From Lachnospiraceae bacterium UBA3732 (GTDB lineage Bacteria; Bacillota; Clostridia; Lachnospirales; Lachnospiraceae): a DNA stretch of 8,691 nucleotides. The stretch covers positions 1,176-9,866 of the forward strand of contig DFHD01000057.1 in assembly GCA_002372545.1 (NCBI GenBank), written 5' to 3'. Made by a program: the position numbers and the translations under genes. The stretch's first letter is position 1. The number at the start of each line of letters is the position of its first letter. Shown one piece after another: positions 1 through 6,800 of the stretch. A model generated the notes under the pieces. That model saw only the letters and a list, made by a program, of their open reading frames with translations. It ran no database searches and was not told the origin of the DNA.

Positions 1-660
1 CTGGCCGCCAAACTGCGGCTGACCACCGAACCCGGGCTGACCCATGGGTCTCTGCGCTCTGTCGGGGCCTGTCATGGAATTCTTGATTGGCTGGCTCATG
101 CCCACCTGACTCATCAGATCATCCACAACCACCTTCAGCTCGGAAATGCTGAAACGATCGGAGTTGATCTTGGTCAGAAGTCTGGCTACGTAATTATCTT
201 TATCTTCGTCGCGGAACTTCATCATAGAGAGAATGTCTCTGAAAAAGTTCGGAATCTCGGCCATATCAATAGTGCTTCCCTGAACAGGAACCAGAAAAGC
301 ATAAATTCTGAGGGATTGCTCATCAACAAAGAGAAAATCCTTATCCTTCACGATGTATCCGATGGGAACGCCCAGCTTGCCGATATCGATGGTCTCAATC
401 AGATTGCTGAAAATCCTGACGACATCAGCCTTGGCCAAAACCTTCTTGGAAAATGCCGAAATAGATACCGCGCCGGGAATCTGAGACATAACGACCTTCC
501 TGCCGTTTTCCTCCTTCACATCAACAGGGGCAATACCATCTATTCCCGCCGTCTTCAGCCGGTCAAGCGCATTGCTGTCCAGTGTTTCGGACGGCAGAAG
601 CTCATACCGGAATGTAATATAGTTCCCCATGTTTTCGAGATTCATACGTGACTTTTCCAT
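1..660 (-). CDS. DUF6382-like protein, 3' end beyond the window (partial)
   Basis: The first 220 codons are in the window; the C-terminus lies off the left edge. I do not know its function. Residues 1 to about 185 form one soluble mixed alpha/beta domain that aligns along its length with the N-terminus of the FHA protein just upstream. Shared landmarks, here versus there, are ADVVRIFSNLI / RETVFKLVRNIA, VPIGYIVKDKDFLFVD / IPLSYILMNRGFSYVD, IYAFLVPV / VQFICLPV, MMKF / NMKF, and YVARLLTKIN / YVGQLLTYIN. After that comes a Gly/Gln/Pro/Phe-rich linker with GQPGFGGQPQFGGQ, still running at the edge, so a second domain may follow outside. There is no signal peptide or membrane segment in what is seen. 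The ATG at 660 has a GGGGAGGAG site about 11 bases ahead; an internal ATG at 645 has a weaker one. It begins 30 bases after the FHA gene's stop, so co-transcription is likely. Confidence 0.85.
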   Translation of the reverse strand, partial: MEKSRMNLENMGNYITFRYELLPSETLDSNALDRLKTAGIDGIAPVDVKEENGRKVVMSQIPGAVSISAFSKKVLAKADVVRIFSNLIETIDIGKLGVPIGYIVKDKDFLFVDEQSLRIYAFLVPVQGSTIDMAEIPNFFRDILSMMKFRDEDKDNYVARLLTKINSDRFSISELKVVVDDLMSQVGMSQPIKNSMTGPDRAQRPMGQPGFGGQPQFGGQ

Positions 661-690
661 AGACTCTCTTCTCCTCCCCACTATATGTTA

Positions 691-2430
691 TCAGAATTTG
701 AAAATGAAATCTTCATCGCCCAGACGGATCCGGCTGTTATTCTTCAGAAGGATCTCCTCATCATCCTCCAGCATCCTGTCGCCAAGATACGTATGGTTGG
801 TGGATTTGTTGTCCTTCAGATAATAATCATCACCCTTCTTCAGGATCAGCGCATGCTGACGGCTGATGGCTCCGTTTCCACTGACATGGTAATCCACGCC
901 ACGGCTGGCCTTACCGATTTTGAAGACAGCCTTGGTGATCATGGTCCTTTCACCGGTGGTCTCGCGAAGGAGATACGGATTAACCTTAACTACAGGCTTA
1001 GCCGACTTCTTTTCCTCTTCAGACTGTTCCTTATCCCTGACGCTGTCCAGATCCTCTGTTACTACGTTTCCGCCGGATGCATTCTTGGAGGACTCGGAGA
1101 TCTCCGCAAGCTCCTCCTGCTCAGCGTTGTGGATAATGGCCGCCCGGCTTACGCGGACAGGCCTTTCTGGACGGCCCGCTGCCTGCGTCAGCTTATCTGC
1201 GATCGCCCTTTCATCCTTTTCCTTATCTCTAACTTTTTCTTTTTCGTCTCTTTCCTGCTTTTCGGCAACGCCTCTCTGAAGCCTTGCGCGGATGGCCTCA
1301 ATGGATTCCTCCTGCTCATCCTCTTCCTCTTCGAACGAATCCTCCTCAGCCGGAGCGGCAGGCTGTGCAGCCGCATCCGTCATGACAATATCATCATCCT
1401 TCCGCTTATCTTCTGCTTCTTCTGCCTTTGCCTCTTCCTTCTTTCCAGGCTCTTCAGCGGAAGCCTTTTCATCCTTCTTCGCCTCCGCGCCTTCCTCTCT
1501 GAGAGGAGTGAGTCCTGCCAGCTCCTGCAGCTCTTCGTTTGCCATCTGGCGGCGAAGCAGCTCTGTATTGGAGATCACATCGTCAATAAACTCTTCGACC
1601 GTCTTCTTCTCTTCTTTATTGGCCGCATCAGCCTTGGCCTTTGCAGCGGGAGGAACAATGCTCTCCGGCTCACCCTCATCTACGGGAGCAGGCTCATCTT
1701 CATCCTGCGCGTCATCCTCATCATCGCCGATTTCCGGAAGCGGGCCATCCTCGGCCTGATCCATGAAGCTGCTGACGGTTTCCTCCTCTACAGCATCGCC
1801 CTCAACGGTTCCGGCGCTGTCATCGCCTTCATCCACCTGTATAGCCTCGCCGGCCTCGAACTCAATGCCCGCGTCCTTCATCAGAGCTTCGATCAGTCCC
1901 ACAAGTCCGCGGAGATTGAACGAATCGCCATTGATATAGGTGAGCAGCTGGCCAACGTAAGACAGGTCTTCATTTACATCAAATTTCATGTTGGCAATAA
2001 CCTGACGGATAAAGCCCTTAAACTCAGCGGATACGGATGCATCGCTTTCCACGGGAAGGCAGATAAACTGTACCTCAAGGCTCTTGGGATCCACGTAGGA
2101 AAATCCTCTGTTCATCAGGATGTAGGAAAGCGGAATTGCGTTTTCCTTGCAGGAGATGATGGTAGAGGCAATGTTGCGAACAAGCTTGAAAACCGTCTCC
2201 CGGTTCATCTGTCCCTTTGTGAACTTTTCAATGTTGGTCATTCCGGTAACATCGTAGGTCAGGTAGTCATAATCATCATCCTCATGATAGATTACCTTTA
2301 CCAGCTCCCGAAGACCGCTTTCTTCACATAAATCGAGAATGTCCTCGTCCATTTCGCATCCCTCGCCCATGATGTAGGTGAGGTAACGTTCACGTCCGAT
2401 ATTTTTAGCTCTGAACTCAAAACTTCTCAT
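691..2430 (-). CDS. FHA domain protein with N-terminal DUF6382-like domain and long acidic linker
   Basis: The 579-residue protein has three parts. Residues 1-190 are a folded domain resembling what I recall as DUF6382, paralogous to the next gene's product. Residues 191 to about 490 are a highly charged, Glu/Asp/Lys/Ala-rich, probably disordered or partly coiled linker. Residues 497-579 are a forkhead-associated domain with GK at 506-507, SRQHA at 523-527 and KSTNHT at 542-547, ending in a beta strand, FIFKF. FHA domains bind phosphothreonine peptides. The Ser, His and Asn of the binding face are kept, but the usual GR is GK and the usual STNGT is STNHT. No signal peptide or membrane helix is seen, so it is probably cytoplasmic, perhaps a phospho-dependent adaptor. 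The ATG at 2430 has AAGGAGG at 2443-2449. It starts 50 bases after the mltG stop with no terminator between. The phospho-ligand and partner are unknown. Confidence 0.93.
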   Translation of the reverse strand: MRSFEFRAKNIGRERYLTYIMGEGCEMDEDILDLCEESGLRELVKVIYHEDDDYDYLTYDVTGMTNIEKFTKGQMNRETVFKLVRNIASTIISCKENAIPLSYILMNRGFSYVDPKSLEVQFICLPVESDASVSAEFKGFIRQVIANMKFDVNEDLSYVGQLLTYINGDSFNLRGLVGLIEALMKDAGIEFEAGEAIQVDEGDDSAGTVEGDAVEEETVSSFMDQAEDGPLPEIGDDEDDAQDEDEPAPVDEGEPESIVPPAAKAKADAANKEEKKTVEEFIDDVISNTELLRRQMANEELQELAGLTPLREEGAEAKKDEKASAEEPGKKEEAKAEEAEDKRKDDDIVMTDAAAQPAAPAEEDSFEEEEDEQEESIEAIRARLQRGVAEKQERDEKEKVRDKEKDERAIADKLTQAAGRPERPVRVSRAAIIHNAEQEELAEISESSKNASGGNVVTEDLDSVRDKEQSEEEKKSAKPVVKVNPYLLRETTGERTMITKAVFKIGKASRGVDYHVSGNGAISRQHALILKKGDDYYLKDNKSTNHTYLGDRMLEDDEEILLKNNSRIRLGDEDFIFKF

Positions 2431-2480
2431 GCTTAATCCTCTTCCTCCTTCAAATTATGATCTGCCGGCTTCCTTTCGGG

Positions 2481-3617
2481 TCACCAGTCATCATAAGATT
2501 CGTCATCACTATCGTTATGCTCGTCCTCGGAGAACTTTTCGCCGGGGCCGGGCTTTACGCCGTCCTCCTCCATGGTCGCCAGATGCTCTTCATAGGTTTC
2601 AGAGAAATGGTGCGCACCGGTTTTTTCATCGATCACATGATAATAATAGTATGTGTTCTCCACCGGATACAGTACAGCCGTTATACAGGCAATACCCGGA
2701 TTGCAGATGGGGCCCACAGGAAGACCGTCATGAAGATAGGTATTATATTCGGACTCATATGACAGATCTTCATAAGTCACTTCTTCCACGTCATAAAGTC
2801 CGTTCGTGAGCGGATAAAGCGCAGATGAGTCAATCTGCAAAGGCATATCCGCATCCAAACGGTTATAAATAACCTGCGCGATCATCGCACGTTCTTCGGG
2901 GATCTTTGCCTCCCTCTCCAGCATGGACGCAATGGTCAGCACCTCGAAGGTGGACATTTCCAGCTCCGCTGCCCGGTCCCGCAGACTCTGCGTGTAATAA
3001 TTTTCGAAAGCATCCATCATCATGTTCACCAGCTGCTCAGCCGTGGTACCCTCGGGCACCGTATAGGTAGCCGGGAAAAGGAAGCCTTCCATCTTGTACC
3101 GCACATTCGCACCGGAAGGAACCTCGGAAAGATAGGGAAAATCGCTGGTAGTAACAGACTTAACCGCATTGATGAAATCCGTTTTGCTGCAGATGTCCAG
3201 TTCCTCACAGCGTTCCGCGATCATATCCACGGAAAAGCCCTCGGGGATGACCAGCTTTTTGGAATTCTCTTCCGAACTGATGCTTACCGACATTTCCTCC
3301 ATCATCCGGAGCGTATTCCAGCCGGTATTCAGAGTAAAGGTTCCGCTGGACAGACGACCCCTGTATTCCGAGTCCTGAAGCCGCTCCAAGAAAGCCCTTT
3401 CATACTTGATCAGCCCCGCTTTATGCAGGATGGAGGCGATCTTTTCCGCGGAAGCATCCTTCGGAATCGTCACGGTCACATCCTCACCGGCCTTCATCTC
3501 CGTGCTGGTCATTTCGTGCTTGTAATCGCGTCTGTAATTTTTATAATATGTCAGGATCATGATACCCAGTACAAGGGTCGTGAACATGATCACAAAAAAC
3601 TTCAGAATTTTGATCAA
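2481..3617 (-). CDS. mltG: Endolytic murein transglycosylase MltG (YceG family)
   Basis: MltG is a membrane-anchored lytic transglycosylase that cuts nascent peptidoglycan glycan strands and so sets their length. With a TTG start at 3617 it is 378 residues. Residues 1-10 are basic, a single membrane helix spans about 7-24, and the rest is outside. A LysM-like segment lies near 45-110. Family motifs follow: MEGFLFPATY (176-185), the catalytic segment ASMLEREAK (230-238) with Glu234 as expected catalytic acid, LQIDSSA (260-266) and LPVGPICNPG (299-308). The last 20 residues are an acidic Asp/Glu/Ser tail ending YDDW. Start choice: the frame is open to a GTG at 3659, but that codon has no ribosome site and would lie inside a hairpin. 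The TTG at 3617 has GAGG seven bases ahead and gives the usual short basic N-terminus. First gene of an operon with the FHA protein. Confidence 0.95.
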   Translation of the reverse strand: MIKILKFFVIMFTTLVLGIMILTYYKNYRRDYKHEMTSTEMKAGEDVTVTIPKDASAEKIASILHKAGLIKYERAFLERLQDSEYRGRLSSGTFTLNTGWNTLRMMEEMSVSISSEENSKKLVIPEGFSVDMIAERCEELDICSKTDFINAVKSVTTSDFPYLSEVPSGANVRYKMEGFLFPATYTVPEGTTAEQLVNMMMDAFENYYTQSLRDRAAELEMSTFEVLTIASMLEREAKIPEERAMIAQVIYNRLDADMPLQIDSSALYPLTNGLYDVEEVTYEDLSYESEYNTYLHDGLPVGPICNPGIACITAVLYPVENTYYYYHVIDEKTGAHHFSETYEEHLATMEEDGVKPGPGEKFSEDEHNDSDDESYDDW

Positions 3618-3633
3618 TTTACTACCTCGAATT

Positions 3634-3659
3634 TTTGCGCACCCGAAAAAAGGGCGCAC
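3634..3659 (-). promoter_or_regulatory. Hairpin in the mltG leader
   Basis: On the minus strand GTGCGCCC (from 3659) can pair with GGGTGCGC (ending at 3637) across a U-rich seven-base loop, with two G-U pairs. It ends about ten bases before the GAGG ribosome site of the TTG start. No U-run follows, so it is not a terminator. It could protect the 5' end of the transcript or tune translation; this is inference from pairing only. Confidence 0.4.
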
Positions 3660-3688
3660 TTGAAGTAATTTAACATACGTGATACTAT
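3660..3688 (+). promoter_or_regulatory. Promoter of the cyclophilin gene
   Basis: TTGAAG (3660-3665), a 17-base spacer, and TACTAT (3683-3688), with TG at 3680-3681 giving an extended -10. The predicted transcript start is near 3695, leaving a leader of about 40 bases. It is back to back with the mltG promoter and the two -10 boxes overlap. Confidence 0.5.
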
Positions 3689-3715
3689 ATTAGCATCTTT
3701 TCAATACATTTTCAA
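3687..3715 (-). promoter_or_regulatory. Promoter of the mltG-FHA operon
   Basis: Read on the minus strand: -35 TTGAAA (3715-3710), a 17-base spacer, and -10 TAATAT (3692-3687), with a TG one base before the -10 (extended -10). The predicted start is near 3680, giving a leader of about 60 bases containing the hairpin. Its -10 box shares bases 3687-3688 with the -10 of the divergent cyclophilin promoter. Confidence 0.55.
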
Positions 3716-3733
3716 GAAAGAAGGTACATAAAA

Positions 3734-4258
3734 TTGGCAAATCCTATCGTAACCATCACAATGGCGGACGGCGCCGTCATGAAAGCAGAGCTTTATCCCG
3801 AAATCGCGCCGAACACAGTCAATAATTTCATCTCTCTGATCCGCAGCGGCTTTTATAACGGACTCACCTTCCACCGCGTGATCAGCGGCTTCATGATCCA
3901 GGGCGGCGACCCGGACGGAAGAGGAACCGGCGGACCCGGCTACTCCATCCGCGGCGAGTTTTCCTCCAACGGATTCCCCAATGAGCTGAAGCATACGGCC
4001 GGCGTGCTTTCCATGGCCCGCTCCATGCGCCCCGATTCCGCTGGCTCCCAGTTCTTCATCATGCATAAGGACGCTCCGCACCTCGACGGAAGCTATGCTG
4101 CTTTCGGTAAGATCATCGAGGGAATGGATGTGGTAGACGCCATCGCCGAAACCAAGACCGGCTGGGCGGATAAACCGGTTCAGCCCCAGGTTATGCAGAC
4201 CGTCACCGTAGACACACAGAACGTGGACTACCCCGAACCGGAGAAACTGGCTGAATAA
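3734..4258 (+). CDS. Cyclophilin-type peptidyl-prolyl cis-trans isomerase
   Basis: This 174-residue single-domain cyclophilin speeds cis-trans isomerisation of X-Pro bonds during protein folding. It has no signal peptide, so it should be cytosolic. Signature segments are FHRVISGFMIQGGDP (46-60) and DSAGSQFFIM (101-110). By analogy with human cyclophilin A, Arg48, Phe53, Met54 and Gln56 match active-site Arg55, Phe60, Met61 and Gln63. The tryptophan that contacts cyclosporin (Trp121 in the human protein) is replaced by His116 in HLDGSYAAFGK. The start is a TTG at 3734 preceded by AGAAGG about nine bases upstream; no in-frame ATG fits the conserved N-terminus. It is monocistronic, with a divergent promoter on one side and a terminator 13 bases past the stop on the other. 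Proteins of this type are often named PpiB, but I do not assign a symbol firmly. Confidence 0.95.
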   Translation: MANPIVTITMADGAVMKAELYPEIAPNTVNNFISLIRSGFYNGLTFHRVISGFMIQGGDPDGRGTGGPGYSIRGEFSSNGFPNELKHTAGVLSMARSMRPDSAGSQFFIMHKDAPHLDGSYAAFGKIIEGMDVVDAIAETKTGWADKPVQPQVMQTVTVDTQNVDYPEPEKLAE

Positions 4259-4270
4259 ATCCGGCTGAGC

Positions 4271-4346
4271 AAAAAGGCCCGAAGCTTCATCCTTTCGCCA
4301 CGCCGTCCGCATGGCACAAGCATCGAATGAAGCCTCCGGGCTTTTT
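4271..4346. terminator. Bidirectional intrinsic terminator between convergent genes
   Basis: A-tract 4271-4275, then GCCCG (4277-4281) and GCTTCAT (4284-4290) pair with ATGAAGC (4327-4333) and CGGGC (4337-4341), then T-tract 4342-4346. The two stem parts are split by a small internal loop (AA against CTC). The apical region has its own small hairpin, GCCACGC against GCATGGC with one mismatch. The A and T tracts make it work for the cyclophilin gene on the plus strand and the phosphatase gene on the minus strand. Confidence 0.85.
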
Positions 4347-4352
4347 CTGTGA

Positions 4353-5894
4353 TCATATTCCATTATAATTCAGACACAGCATGGTTATATCATCAAACTG
4401 CTCCGCACCGCCGACAAACTCTTCCAGCCTTTTCTGCATGCCCTCCACAACCTCTTTCGGGGACTCCGCCTCCATGGCGTTCAGCCCCTCCAGCATACCG
4501 GGCACACCGTAAAATTTACCCGCATCGTTCATAGCTTCCGGCACGCCGTCAGTATAAACAAACAGAGTGTCCCCCTTTTCCAGCTTAAATTCACGCTCTC
4601 TGAACCGCATGTCCTCCATCGTAGCCACGGGCACACTGTGTCTATATTCCACTGCTTCAAAGCTGCCGCCCCTGTGTTTCAAAATGGGATGCTCATGTCC
4701 GGCATTCACCGATACGCCCTTTCCCGTGGATATTTCCAGAATTGCCATCCACACAGTGACAAACATCAGCTCCTGCCCGCCCTTCAGCAGCTGATTATTC
4801 ACGCTGTAAAGAGCCTGCCCGGGCGTGTCTCCATTCTTCAGACGGTTCTTCAGAAGCGCCTTGGCAACCATCATGAAAAGCGCGGCCGGAACACCCTTGC
4901 CGGATACATCCGCCACAACGACAGCCAGATGATCCTCATCCGTCAGGAAGAAATCGTAGAAGTCTCCGCCCACCTCCTTGGCAGGATCCATGGATGCATA
5001 AAGATCAAATTCCTTCCGGTCGGGAAAGGCCGGGAACTCTCTGGGCAGAACGCCCTCCTGGATCCGGGTGGCCATGTTCAGATCCTTCTCGATCACCGCC
5101 TTTTTCATGCCCCGTTCAATATTCACCATACCGTACATCAGCACCAGCACGAGCACGAGCACGCTGAAGGTGACAGAGAGACCGTAAATGGAGACAGTCA
5201 TCACGCTGACAATGAACGGCATGACAACATAGAGGATCAGCGCGACCCTCTGGCTAAGTCTAAGCTTCTCCCTGTTCTGCATGATCACGATAAAAGCCAG
5301 CATCAGCACCGCAACAGAAAAAACCATCGGCGCAAAGAACAGCGTCCCCCTCTCGTAAACACCATCTCTGTTCACCGTGAAGTAGATGCCGGTAAAGAGA
5401 TTGACGACCCGCATGACCAGAGCAATGATGAGACAGATACCCATTAAGGCGGTGCAGCGTTTTATCCACTTCTTTTCCGTAACATGCAAAAGCGATGTCA
5501 CATAACGCCAGAAAAAGTAGCCGACAACCGTCGTTGCCAGATAAAACAGGGAGTTGTCAATAAGATTGACCATCCGAAGCCGCGGGAGCGCATCCACAAG
5601 CCAGGCGATCTCATCCGTAAACAGCCCCAGAAATACCACATTGACCATGGACATGTAAAAGCGGTGATATTCTCCGCTTCCCCGGTAATCCACGTAACCG
5701 CAGGCGGAGAGTACCAGAGCGACGAACATTCCCATTATATCCGCCCCGATATTGAGGATATAGACGGGCTTAAGCGCACTTACCCCTCTGATGCAGAGAA
5801 GAACGATAGAAGCGAGTGTCAGCAGCACATAAATCGAAAGAATGACCGCATTAAAGACACCCTTCTTTTTCAGTTTTATTCTCTTTTTTGCCAT
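4353..5894 (-). CDS. Membrane-bound SpoIIE-family (PP2C-type) serine/threonine phosphatase
   Basis: This 513-residue protein has about eight hydrophobic helices (roughly residues 12-35, 43-68, 80-101, 111-132, 148-168, 184-205, 214-237 and 239-258), then a helical linker (260-282) and a C-terminal phosphatase domain (about 283-510). Phosphatase motifs are EVGGDFYD (307-314), ADVSGKGVPAALFM (328-341), YTDGVPEA (447-454) and FDDIT (500-504); the acidic metal ligands are all present. Family members such as SpoIIE and RsbU dephosphorylate serine in STAS anti-anti-sigma proteins, the sensor part controlling the enzyme. The signal sensed here is unknown, and no STAS, kinase or anti-sigma gene is in the window. 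Start: ATG at 5894 with GGAG seven bases upstream, 31 bases after the YesL-like gene's stop. The frame stays open to 6032, but that would overlap the neighbour's repeat region by over 100 bases and add a repetitive lysine-rich tail, so I reject the longer form. Confidence 0.92.
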   Translation of the reverse strand: MAKKRIKLKKKGVFNAVILSIYVLLTLASIVLLCIRGVSALKPVYILNIGADIMGMFVALVLSACGYVDYRGSGEYHRFYMSMVNVVFLGLFTDEIAWLVDALPRLRMVNLIDNSLFYLATTVVGYFFWRYVTSLLHVTEKKWIKRCTALMGICLIIALVMRVVNLFTGIYFTVNRDGVYERGTLFFAPMVFSVAVLMLAFIVIMQNREKLRLSQRVALILYVVMPFIVSVMTVSIYGLSVTFSVLVLVLVLMYGMVNIERGMKKAVIEKDLNMATRIQEGVLPREFPAFPDRKEFDLYASMDPAKEVGGDFYDFFLTDEDHLAVVVADVSGKGVPAALFMMVAKALLKNRLKNGDTPGQALYSVNNQLLKGGQELMFVTVWMAILEISTGKGVSVNAGHEHPILKHRGGSFEAVEYRHSVPVATMEDMRFREREFKLEKGDTLFVYTDGVPEAMNDAGKFYGVPGMLEGLNAMEAESPKEVVEGMQKRLEEFVGGAEQFDDITMLCLNYNGI

Positions 5895-5925
5895 TCGCTG
5901 TCTCCACGCTGGATTTACACCGTTC

Positions 5926-6783
5926 TCAAGCTTCGGGTTCCTTATCCTCAGATTCTCCTTCAGACTCATCTGCAGCTTCTTTGGACTCATCTGCAGTTTC
6001 TTCGGATTCATCTGCAGTTTCTTTGGATTCATCGTCCTCAGACGCCGCCCCGGCTTTCATGTCGGCTTCTTCGATTTCTTCTTCAGCTTCTTCAGACTCT
6101 TCTGCAGCTTCTTCGGACTCTTCATTCTCAGCATCTTCTTCGGCCTTCCGGATTGCCTCCTTCGCCGCTTCCGCCTGCCGCATGGCTCGTTTAAATACCT
6201 GGATCCGGATAAAGCCGAAAACATAAGCCAGCACGCCGGCTCCGATGAACATGAACGTGATGATAAAAAGCACATGATACCGTACAACAAAGAAAACCGC
6301 AGCAAGGATCACCAGCATGAGAAGCGTCCAGGGGAACTGGGCGATAGCCAGAACCGATGCGTTGGAAAAGGCATTCTTTACCGTATTCTCATAGTTGCCG
6401 ATCAGCGCAAACAGATGCACAAAAATGCAGGCATAGAGCACCGTAAGCAAACAGCTGAGGATCAGCATGATCTTGAAAAGATCCCCTGGATTGCTCTGGA
6501 TCATCTTATGCCAGAAAAAGACATCCACGTAAAGAATAAACCCGATCACTGCCATAATGAGCCAGGCAATGGTAGACTGTTTGAAACTGCTTTTAAAGCT
6601 CTTCCAGAATTTCTTCCAGATATATCCGTCGTCCCCCTGTATGGAATGGATCGCCGTATAAGAGCAGGCGCTGAGGGCGGCCCCTATAGTCACAACCGGG
6701 ATGCAGAACACGATGGTGATGATGGACAGGAGAAGCACATCCCCCAACCGGTTCAGCATATGCATGAACATACTGTCAGCCAT
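5926..6783 (-). CDS. YesL-like (DUF624) membrane protein with repetitive acidic C-terminal tail
   Basis: 285 residues. Residues 1-200 are the YesL/DUF624 membrane domain. The N-terminal signature GDVLLLSIITIVFCIPVVTIG (residues 14 to 34) is followed by AALSACSYTA, and about five hydrophobic helices are visible (near 15-38, 72-92, 103-128, 148-167 and 169-192). DUF624 proteins are uncharacterised and often sit beside sugar ABC transporter or glycosidase genes; neither is here. Residues 196-240 are a charged, Ala/Glu-rich, probably helical stretch. Residues 251-278 are four seven-residue units: DESKETA, DESEETA, DESKEAA, DESEGES. The acidic tail should face the cytoplasm if the helix count is right. 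Start: ATG at 6783 with AGAAGG five bases upstream. The open frame reaches a TTG at 6864, but that codon has no ribosome site and lies within the predicted promoter. It is followed after 31 bases by the phosphatase gene, so the two should be made together. Confidence 0.88.
   Translation of the reverse strand: MADSMFMHMLNRLGDVLLLSIITIVFCIPVVTIGAALSACSYTAIHSIQGDDGYIWKKFWKSFKSSFKQSTIAWLIMAVIGFILYVDVFFWHKMIQSNPGDLFKIMLILSCLLTVLYACIFVHLFALIGNYENTVKNAFSNASVLAIAQFPWTLLMLVILAAVFFVVRYHVLFIITFMFIGAGVLAYVFGFIRIQVFKRAMRQAEAAKEAIRKAEEDAENEESEEAAEESEEAEEEIEEADMKAGAASEDDESKETADESEETADESKEAADESEGESEDKEPEA
5964..6026 (-). repeat. Three tandem 21-base repeats inside the YesL-like gene
   Basis: Units at 5964-5984, 5985-6005 and 6006-6026 differ at only a few positions, each containing the core TCATCTGCAG. 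A degenerate fourth starts at 6027. They encode the acidic seven-residue repeats of the protein tail. A looser 21-base periodicity (CTTCTTC-type units) continues at about 6070-6125. Being a multiple of three, unit gain or loss would keep the frame. Confidence 0.85.
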
Positions 6784-6800
6784 AAAATCCTTCTTTCCCT

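Noticed and set aside
685..2331. Long open frame on the plus strand opposite the FHA protein
   Set aside because: It is antisense to the acidic-linker gene; the low-complexity Glu/Asp codons read backwards give a Leu/Ile/Phe/Ser-rich frame without family features or a ribosome site.
3701..4363. Open frame opposite the cyclophilin gene
   Set aside because: Antisense to a gene with a clear cyclophilin signature and its own promoter and terminator.
4638..5447. His/Gln-rich plus-strand open frame opposite the phosphatase
   Set aside because: Antisense shadow of a gene with all PP2C motifs; composition is untypical for a real protein.
5964..6026. CRISPR-like direct repeats
   Set aside because: Units are contiguous 21-mers without spacers, inside a coding frame, and encode a regular heptad.
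5895..6032. Upstream extension of the phosphatase with repeated MNPKKLQ units
   Set aside because: This is the YesL repeat region read in another frame. It would overlap the neighbour by over 100 bases, while ATG 5894 has a good ribosome site and a normal N-terminus.
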